From NCBI RefSeq assembly GCF_040712315.1, contig NC_134021.1:30683001-30747000 (forward strand): a DNA stretch of 64,000 nucleotides, read 5' to 3'. Of this stretch, positions 55,644 through 64,000 are shown piece after piece; position 1 is the stretch's first letter; each line of letters starts with the position of its first letter. The position numbers and the translations under genes were made by a program. The DNA comes from Castanea sativa (taxonomy: Eukaryota; Streptophyta; Magnoliopsida; Fagales; Fagaceae). The notes below the pieces were generated by a model that saw nothing but the letters and a program-made list of their open reading frames with translations, had not been told where the DNA came from and did no database searches.

Positions 55644-58004
55644 CTAGGGGGAGCTATAGGACGGGGTCATGGGTGAGTTGTGGTCAATGGAGGTGGTGTG
55701 TGGGGAAGACTCGAATTCAACATGGGTAAACCACAAGGGAGATTCGGTGTCAATGGGAGGGATGGGTGGTATGGGGGGGCCAGTTATGTCATGAGGGGTG
55801 AACAAGGGTGGATTAGGGGTCTTAGTGGCAAGATAAGGAGTGGAGGCACATGGACAACGTGTATGCACTGGGGTAGCTAAGCTTGTACTGGGCCCTACAT
55901 CTGGTGTTTTAGTGTGGTTTACTGCTTCATCATTGGCTGGCACATCTATGCGATCAACCTCATCCACATCCTTAAGGGCTTTCTTAATGAACTTATATTC
56001 TTCAGAGTCTTCATTGAACCAGCTAAGGACAGCCAGTTGGTTGGCAATCTGTCATTAAACCACCAGCATTATTAAGTAGGACAAAGGCATGACATCAAAC
56101 ACAACTTGCAATATAAAATAAATTTGTGCACATTATCAAAATTTCCATTTTAGCACTATCGCGATCGATATATAGTCGAGTGATCCTACGGTACCACACC
56201 ATATGGATGATGACGTGACATCACCTCCTCTATCCTCTCTGCATGACAGATGTACTAGGACTGATCATTCCATTTCTGAATATGGATTGCATGTTCCACC
56301 CTACAATTTTTCTCTACCTTGCCCCTCGCATCTATTTTATGCAATTTGCGATCAGTATCAACATCTTCGGGTTGTTCCTGCTTTAGCCCAAATTGTCGGA
56401 GGACATGATTAGGTAGGGGGAACTCTATAAGCCAAAAACATATAGTGAGATTTTCGACCGCATATGGCTTCTACTTAACCTACAGTAGCCACCAATAAAA
56501 GCAACCACATTAAGCAATTTTCTTATAATTTGCATAACTAGTACAATAGTGGGCAATGAAATACTCTTTTATGATCTTGATTCTGATGGGTGTAAGGGTG
56601 TAATTTTGAAGACATAAATTGATATAAACATTGTATATAAACAAGTATTATACCTAGTCAAGCTATGTCGTGGCAATTTGATTGCGATATGCGGAAAGCA
56701 CGTGTGTTGGAGTGTTCTTTGTACACTTAGCCCCTGCCTACCTACAAGCACGTAACATAGCATGGTCACTAGTCGTTTACGTAAAACTCGAACGATAAAA
56801 TGATTGTGGCATAATACATCTAATGATAGCACAGTAATTGTGCAATATATACTTACTTCATAGAAAAAGGAATTGGTGGTGGTGGTGGACCATAAACACC
56901 ATCAAGTGAGAGCACCTTCTGTGGGGACATATGTGGGAACTTAGCATATATCCACAATTGGACCAAAATCAATGCTCTACCAATTTGCTTTGCCGTCTTT
57001 TTGGTTGCCTTGCACAATTTTTTGTATGACCATGATAGGGCTGCACTACCCTAATTATAATTGGGTGGATTACGAAGGTTCTACATAAACTCCAACCACA
57101 TGAGATGGACTTTATCTCCAGACTTGTCAACAAATACCATATCCCCTAGCAAGGCTATTACATAGCAGTGAGCATACTGATGAACCTGCATCTCATTGGC
57201 ATCCAGAGGCAGCGGTTGTGCCATCTGATCAACAGGCACTTTTATTTGAATCCTTTGACCATATAGCAAGGTTTTATTTTCAGCTGGAATTTGAATTCCA
57301 AGCATCTCATCACACAGTTTTCCAAGTTCTTTTATTGAACCCAACCATTGCCTCACCCTCGATGGGTATCCCTATTATAACTTCCACATCTTGCAATGTG
57401 ATCGTCATCTCACCATGTGGAAAGTGGAAAGAATGGGTCTTTGTGTGCCATCGCTCTACAAATGCAGTGATCAATGTATGATCAAGCTTTATAGATGGGA
57501 CCATGTGCAGACGCTCTAAACCAAGCAACCTCACTATGGCAATCACACACTCATCTACCATAGGATCTTGACGTGTCAACTCTTCATGGCGACATCGACA
57601 ATTTAGCATGCCAGAAGGATCTTGCAAATGTTATAACAATAGATAAATATCTTATACTTCGATCAAGTACATAATATGCCATTAAAGGACAACTCAACAT
57701 CCAAAAGTAATAGTATAATCTATAATTTATTTTCGAATCAATTTTAGTTAAAATCCCGAGTGCCAAACAAAATAGCAAAACAATGTAAAAATAATTTCAA
57801 AGTCATAAAGAAAATAAAATTAAATATCCCATGAGTTATCCATATTAGGTTTCTTCTATCACTTCACAAAAAAGTTAATAAATCACCAAATACCATTATG
57901 CGAAAAAATTTTACCTGGCCTCCATGGTTCCAAAGTAACTTAGATCGATGATTCACTTGTTCCGTCAAAACGCTACGATCAATGGGTCCCGGATCTACCG
58001 TCAT
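55644..58004 (-). pseudogene. Plant mobile domain (MAIN-like) gene, several exons, broken
   Basis: Exon 1 (58004-57915): MTVDPGPIDRSVLTEQVNHR ... LLWNHGGQ, followed by GT. Exon 2 (57620 to about 56857): LNCRCRHEEL, LITAFVERWHTKTHSFHF, EMTITLQDVEVIIGIPI, then after a frameshift near 57340 LCDEMLGIQIP, MVFVDKSGDKVHLMWL, and after two stops GSAALSWSYKKLCKATKK, LVQLWIYAKFPH. A third piece (about 56745-56655) reads CTKNTPTHVLSAYRNQIA, and a fourth (about 56460-56270) LPNHVLRQFGLKQEQPEDVD. A Pro/Thr-rich tail ends at 55644. This is the MAIN/MAIL1 fold, found in host silencing factors and inside some transposons. The exon 1/2 junction is also out of phase by one base. Function is lost or very doubtful. 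Confidence 0.75.
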
Positions 58005-59104
58005 GCTGCAAAAAGTTTTTTATGTCATATCAAATAAAAATAAAAGAGAGGAAAAAGAGAAGACACAAGATATATGCATAAATGAGCCAAGTATAAAAGG
58101 AAAAAGAGAAGACATAGGATTTAATTTAAACCATACAATATAAAATATCGACTAAAATCCTTTAAATTTACAACATTCAATAATCAAAATAATAATAATA
58201 AATAATGCATATGGCTGACATTGCATAATCTTTTAAGAATCCATAGCCGATCCAACAAAAGAAAAAGAAATGGAAGATGTAGTACAAGAACCCCACAAGC
58301 CTATATGCTACAATCCTAGACTTATTCTCTGTGTTGTATTTGGGCTATTCTGATGATACCTGTGTAGTGGGTCCTCCATAACTACTATAAGTGATGCTAT
58401 ATAATGACACTTTCAATTAGAATTGTAAGCATCATTTTTTTTATATAAATATAATTCATGTTTGGGTGGCCACCACAAAAAAATTGATCATAGTCTAGAT
58501 ATCACATAAGCAAAAGATAATGAACATGGTCAATTGCAATACAACAACAAATAAATAGAAAAGGAATAAACAATCTGAAGACCTCAAAATCAAAACTAGG
58601 AGAAATTCTATTTTTTATATCTATGTAGAAAGTTTGATTCTAGCAAAAGATATACTGCAATGAACCTAATACAACCATTTCTCACATTCTTTTCTATAAA
58701 ATCAAAAAGGAAGCAAGGTAAAAAACAAAAAGATCTAAACTTTCCTTTTAGGATTTGCGTACATTTTCTCTACAACCCTAACAAAAGTAAATAAATTTAA
58801 CCCCCAAAATAAAAATAAAAAGGAAAAAGTAGCAATCTTTTTCACATTTTGCTCTATTTGAAGTAATGGGTTTTGTTTTCTTGACCATTTGAAACGATCC
58901 AGAATATCTTGAAGACATAGCAAATAGGCCAATAACACTAAAAAGTAAAGAAAAAAAATTCCTAGATAAGAAAAATAGAAAAGTGAGAATGAGACAAACC
59001 TTGTAGGCACGACCAAGGTTAGGAACGTGAAATTGGGTCAAAATTGGTGTATTTAAACGAGGGACTGAGGAAGACGTTGTACTGTTGTGAACATAAGGGG
59101 GGAG
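58005..59104. other. 5' flank of the plant-mobile-domain gene
   Basis: AT-rich. A minus-strand open stretch (59041-58735) starts MTQFHVPNLGRAYK and then meets a possible GT donor; it is not recognised and may be an untranslated or lost exon. Confidence 0.35.
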
Positions 59105-60762
59105 TTGTCACCTAGTTTTTGCAATGGTCTAGGAACTATATATAGCGTCCCTTCGAGAAATGACCTTTTGATCTTACTACCAGAGTATGAGTTCAGAGTT
59201 TAGGTATGTTCTTGGGAAGGTGTTAGGCACCCAAGATCGCCCAACCCTAAGGTTGGCCTCCCCTCGTTGTGTCTTAAACCTTAACCTTATTAAAAACAAA
59301 TACAACACTTGTGTTCTAAACTCGCACACACACTAATCATGCATCTAACAAACACTATGACATTTTTGTCCCTAAACAAACATACTTATCGATCCACAAA
59401 GCGAAAAGAGAGCCAAACAACACATAAGAAAACCCTAGCATTCATCTAACATGGCATCAAAGCATATTCAAGGCAACAACATATATAATCAAATCAAGGC
59501 AAAAGCATAAGCATAAGGAAAGATTCAAGAAACGTGTGATTCATCCAAACATTCATATTCATCCCCAATTCCAAAACAAGATCATATCACAAATGCATGA
59601 ACATTTTCAATGCATGACTTACCTTTTTCTTATCTTGCAGCAACTCAGCACCTATGGCATTCATGCGTGAGCATGTGAATGCGTGTTCATGTCATCAAAA
59701 GAAGGAAAACACTAAACAAATCCTAACTCTAATATGTGATAGTAAACCAAGCAATTAAACATGTGAAACATGGGCATTGAAAGCATAAAAGTATGGAAGA
59801 GAGACTAAACAAAAAAAACATGGGAAAGTAGAAACAAAACAAAAAAACAAAAATTAGGGTTTCTGGGCAACAGCATCACGCACGCTAGAATAGGCTTGCA
59901 TGCGCAGGTAAGATTATGTGTACGCGAGTCCTTGCCCAAAAAAACCTAAAAACACAAAAATAGAGCAGAACCTAAAACGAAAATCTAACAATCTAACATG
60001 CATAAAACATGAAAAGAACTATAAAACTAACCTAAACAAACATGTTATAACAAAAACAAAACAAGAAATAAGATAAAAAACACAAAAAGAAAAGCAAAAA
60101 AGAAAAAGAAAATGTTGGACTCAATACCTAAAACAAAAGCCTTAAAATTTTGATTTTGACCGTTCCCATCAGTCAAGTCTATTCACAAACCAATAAGAAA
60201 GTGATTAGCAACGTTAAAATAAAAGGATTGGGGCTAGAAAATGTCCCAATCAAATAAAAAAAGACTTAAGGGTGTTTTGCGAAAAAAAAAAAAAAAAATC
60301 CTTTTTGATTCACTATTTTCCAGTGAATCTTAGATTTTTCCCATGGGATTTCTGTGTGTTTTGAAAATGTACCATGTAAGGCTTTTTATAGTTGAAAAAA
60401 TAGGTTTGGAGCAGCTCCCAGACGATGTGGGATACATTCCAAACCTTAGCCATTATTGCAGAAAACTTGTCTTTCTTATGCATCTGAAACCCTAGCTGCG
60501 TGAGTGGGAATGTGCCTACGTATGCATGTTTTGGCCCGCGTACGCAGGCCGCGACCCACTTACTCAGGCCGAGGGCCACTTTGGTTATTTTATTTCTAAA
60601 CATAGATTTTTACTCATTTAAAATGTCATATTTTCCATTTTAACACTCATCAAATCAATTTGATATCTGATTAGGCTCTAAATTGGCCTTAGGCCTTAGA
60701 GTTCGAGCATCATTAGGAAATGGGGGCTCGAGTCGTAAGGGGTACAAAATGCAGTGTCTACA
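59105..60762 (+). repeat. Probable LTR, about 1.65 kb
   Basis: Starts after a purine tract (aaggggggagt) with TGTCACCTAG and ends ...atgcagtgtctaca, so TG...CA ends. A TATA-like tatatatagcg is near 59136. The coding-free interior includes repeated tacgcagg/gcgtacg motifs near 60530. No internal polyprotein or second copy is present in the window, and no duplication was found. Confidence 0.45.
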
Positions 60763-60834
60763 ACTTCGTGACTGAGAGAGAGGGATGCTCGGACTTGGGA
60801 AAAATCACAAAATTGCAAGATTTATACTACCCTA

Positions 60835-61140
60835 AAACTTGAGTTTACTACACTCGGTTTCCATTATAAAAAAATATTGGAACTCGAGTTTAGTAAACTT
60901 GAGTTCCATTTGGAGAAATTTTTTTAACGGCATGGAACTGGAGTTTACTAAACTCGAGTTCCACATGGTTTTTTTTTTTTTTTTTTAATTCCACATCAGA
61001 GTTAAACTAGTTGGACCTCAATTTAGTAAAGTCAATTTTGGGTTGGAATTCGAGTTCCAAAAACAGTCTAACTAACTAAATAACTTCAAATGCATGCTAT
61101 TCAACTAATATTTTCCTAAAAATGTGTTGTTCAGCAAATT
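60835..61140 (+). repeat. Dispersed palindromic repeat, copy 2
   Basis: ggaactcgagtttagtaaacttgagttcc and ggaactggagtttactaaactcgagttcc occur within 60 bp, each a near-perfect palindrome. The part from 61000 on is the inverse of 39768-39900. Confidence 0.7.
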
Positions 61141-61754
61141 TTGCTTGTGTTGATAGATATTTGTGTATTAAAGCATTCAAAGCTTTTAGTTTTATCAACT
61201 CTCCTTTAAATTTAATACTATTTTTATATTTTTTGTTAGATTTAAATTTGATTATAGTGGTTTACTATTTGTTTACTTCAATAGTGGTTTTAGTAAATCA
61301 ACTATGTTTTTTTTCTTATAATGAGGAAAACCAACTATGATTTTGTTATATGTTCATTTATTTTAGCTAATTTTTCTATTGTTATTAATTTAAAATATTT
61401 ATTTTATATTTTAGTTATCACGGTTCGGCCCTTATCTAACATCAACCTATCACGGTTCAAACAACAGTTTTCAGTGTTTGGTAGCTATATTTTGTTATGG
61501 GTGTTTGAGTTACTCTTCTCAAATTAGAGTATTTAAAACATATATTTTTGTAAAAATCGTAAGGCTCATTGACAAGACCAATAGCTTAAAAATTGTGGGG
61601 CCCATTGACAAGATCAAACCTTTTTTTTTAATCTTTTTCTTTCATGGGCCCACCCCTTTGTCCTTTTCTCTTCCTTTCTTTTTTATATATAATTTTCTCT
61701 CTTCTTGTATAAAATAGTATTATTTATACAGTATTGCTTAAAAAAAACACATAC

Positions 61755-61870
61755 ATAGCTAAAGGCCTTGTAGCTGAATTAACATCTCCTCATATACAAA
61801 GTGCTTGGGGGTCTGGAAGAAAAGGATTTGAGCTGCGGGGTTAGCAGCATGTTATAATTATCTCTAAAAA
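61755..61870 (+). mobile_element. SINE, family 1, + copy
   Basis: aaaggccttgtagctgaattaacatctcc (box A-like tagctgaattaac), gatttgagctgc (box B-like), then ggttagcagcatgttataatt and an A-tail. Direct repeats of aaaaaacacataca flank it. Tail and boxes fit a tRNA-derived SINE. Confidence 0.7.
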
Positions 61871-61964
61871 AAAACACATACACATGCCAAATACATAAAT
61901 ATCTTATTTGAAATATGCTACCAAACATATTTTTTGCATTATGAATACTTTAAACACATGTTTT

Positions 61965-62072
61965 CATGTGGGTTCCAGCTAGCTCAACTGGTAAAGTTTC
62001 TGATAGTTGCATAAGAGATCTGGGGTTCAATCTTCGCCTACACCAAAAGTTGTGAAACTCTCTCTAAAAAGA
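61965..62072 (+). mobile_element. SINE, family 2, with 13-bp duplication
   Basis: ggttccagctagctcaactggtaaag has a clear tRNA box A (tagctcaactgg), and gggttcaatc is box B, followed by a short A-rich end. aaacacatgtttt flanks at 61952-61964 and 62073-62085. It is too divergent and lacks arms for a working tRNA. Confidence 0.85.
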
Positions 62073-62278
62073 AAACACATGTTTTTACAACACTTTTTAA
62101 ACCACGTTTTTCACATCAATACTTAAATACTACTACCAAGCAGGCCCTAACGTGTCCACTCATCTTATCTCATGAGTCAGAGGGAGCCTTGATTAATTTA
62201 AAATTTTGAAAGTAGAAATCTCAGTCCCCAAAAATATAAAAACATCATGCTTGTCTAGAATGCAAGTTCAAACAATCT

Positions 62279-62400
62279 TTTTTTTTTTTTTAGAAATAAT
62301 TACAACATGCTGCTAACCCCACAGCTCAAACCCTTTCCCTCCTAGACTCCCAAGTACTTTGTACATGGGGAGGTGTCAATTTAGCTACAAGGCCTTTGAC
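62279..62400 (-). mobile_element. SINE, family 1, inverted copy
   Basis: The inverse of 61755-61870: T-run, agaaataattacaacatgctgc, aaccccacagctcaaaccc, ttagctacaaggccttt. The head is intact; the duplication is unclear. Confidence 0.75.
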
Positions 62401-62631
62401 ATCGTTTTTAGTATTTAAATATTGAAAACTGTGAGGCAAAAAAAAAAAGTGTTTGGTAGGATTTTTTTTTTTTTAATCAGAGGGCCTTTTGAGTTACAGT
62501 TCTCTATTTAGTGTTTAAACACTGTATTTTGAGAACACCTCTAAAGTAGTTTTTAGTTTTTATGTAACAATACTAGATAATATTGTTGTAAATATATTTG
62601 AAAAACATGAAACCTGCAACACATAAACCGT

Positions 62632-62778
62632 TTCTCTCTCTCTTTCATTCTTTCACACTTCTCTTTCTCTCTTTAACAAAGATACAAACTTAGATCTTTC
62701 TCTCACTCAGTTCTCTCTCTCTCACTCGGTTCTCTCTCTCTTCACTCAGATCTCTCTCTCACTCAGTTCTCTCTCTCG
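62632..62778. repeat. CT-rich minisatellite
   Basis: About four units of tctctctctcactcagttc with small changes (24 bp period), within a longer CT-rich tract. Confidence 0.8.
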
Positions 62779-63291
62779 TTGTTCCTTGATGCATCGCTAA
62801 TGGTTTTAGTCGCTGGTTCTAGTCATCTCTCTCTGTTCTTCTTTCTTCGTGATTGCCAGCAATGATATTGTTGACATTGTCAAAGCCAACATCTCCCTTG
62901 ATTCTTTTTTATTTTTTTTCATCTTTTTGGCATGGGTTGATAATTTCATGGCTAGATTTGATATTGTAGTATATATTTGATTTAATTTCTTATGTTGATC
63001 TTATTTCTTTTTCCTTTTCCCGATAACCAAGAGAGGGTAGATTTGATTTTGCGGATGGATATAGGTCTATCAAATTGAAGGAGAAAAAGAATAGTTTGGC
63101 TAGAAAATTGAGGTTGAGGGTATGGAATGAGAAAACCTGTGAATTTTTCTGTCACTTGATAATGAAGGTGGATGGGATTGGGTTGGTGGAAAAAAAATAA
63201 TGGTATGGACGGATAGACATGTTTCATTTAAGTAGATAGTGAATTTGGCTTAAAGTGGTTGAGTGGAAATAATGATGGTGTGATTTGAGTA

Positions 63292-63688
63292 AAACAAAGT
63301 TTCTCTCCAAACTAATTTGGAGATAAACGGTTCAAACTTCTCATATGTCTCTTTTTTGTGAGAACTTTGAAAATCTAACCATTAAATTTCATGTTCCTTA
63401 TATTCTTAACATGCATATCAAATTTTATTCAAATCGGATGTTATTTACTCTTCGATCAATAAACTAATTTTTTTATACACAATTTTAGATTACAAAAACT
63501 TGAAATTTTAACATTTATTTAATGACATAATAATTGATCTTTGATCTTCTTGAAATTTTGCAAGCATAAAGAATATAATAAGAACATGCAATTCAACAAT
63601 TAGATTTTCAAATTTTTCACTCAATAGAAAGATACACGAGGAGTTTGTAAAATTTTCCTCCAAACTAGTTTAGAAAGAAACTTTGTTC
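63292..63688. mobile_element. Mutator-type MITE, 397 bp
   Basis: Left arm aaacaaagtttctctccaaac and right arm gtttagaaagaaactttgttc are inverse with few changes. The flanks are ATTTGAGTA (63283-63291) and ATTTGGGTA (63689-63697), 8 of 9 identical. No coding sequence. Confidence 0.8.
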
Positions 63689-64000
63689 ATTTGGGTATGT
63701 GAATAACCATTTTGCTGCGATTTCTTTGTAAAATTTGTGGGTCTTTTAATGATTTCTAAGAAGAGACGGGGAGAAAAGAGAGAGGCCAAGAAGAGACCCA
63801 AAAAGAAGAGAAAAAATAGAGTGCAACAACAACAAGAGAGAATTTCTCTCATAAAATGAAGTAATAGTTCTTTTAAAAATAAAATACTAGTAAATATATT
63901 GTTTATACCAGATAAGAACTCAAGTAAAAAAACATAATTATGTGTATATATACTCATACAAAACACAATTATATTTTTTTACTTTTGAAAATATGTTATT

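Noticed and set aside
61971..62040. tRNA gene
   Set aside because: Box A and box B are present, but the arms do not pair as a cloverleaf and the copy has a SINE tail and target duplication.

Overview
This is a window from a plant nuclear genome, AT-rich and dominated by transposable elements. The host gene at 16077-20141 has GT-AG and GC-AG introns. The mobile elements are typical of dicots: Ty1/copia with Met-tRNA primer sites, a Tat-like Ty3/gypsy element with an antisense extra ORF, a Sirevirus, PIF/Harbinger- and Mutator-type MITEs, hAT elements and tRNA-derived SINEs. From recall of similar copia and SINE families I lean towards a woody rosid such as oak or chestnut (Fagales). That placement is inference and was not searched.

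Layout. 1-~7700: a decayed Ty3/gypsy element on the minus strand (gag, protease, RT-RNase H, integrase), with an antisense spliced-type ORF and a tandem repeat between integrase and the 3' LTR, which lies off the left edge. 7719-7988: a DUF4283 (LINE ORF1-type) fragment. 7998-~12510: a copia element without RT and 3' LTR, whose integrase was hit by a hAT-type MITE and then expanded into a four-copy ~517 bp tandem array. 12541-16076: intergenic DNA with one PIF-type MITE. 16077-20141: the one intact host gene, a nine-exon secreted glycoside hydrolase family 3 enzyme. 21445-22870: a Pack-MULE carrying the 5' end of a DNA ligase 1 gene. 24845-27877: a hAT-type element with a PIF-type MITE inside it and another abutting it. 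29211-30396: a second hAT-type element with an unidentified passenger ORF. 32103-32981: a solo LTR of the Sirevirus family. 33495-33864: a Mutator-type MITE. 34876-35136: a possible small secreted protein. 37634-39336: a second Pack-MULE, chimeric for an F-box/kelch gene and SEC23. 40709-53115: a copia element with a Sirevirus (41204-49879, minus) nested in its integrase. 53789-54653: a PIF-type MITE. 55644-58004: a decayed plant-mobile-domain (MAIN-like) gene. 59105-60762: a probable LTR. 61755-62400: a cluster of three SINEs. 63292-63688: another Mutator-type MITE.

There is no operon-like cooperation between genes here. What the window shows is a layered history of insertion. Several events can be ordered from target-site duplications: copia B before the Sirevirus, the copia A MITE before its tandem array, and the 2.3 kb hAT element before its nested MITE. 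The two Pack-MULEs share terminal sequence (ggcgtaaatgcacttttag) and appear to belong to one family that has captured at least three different host genes.
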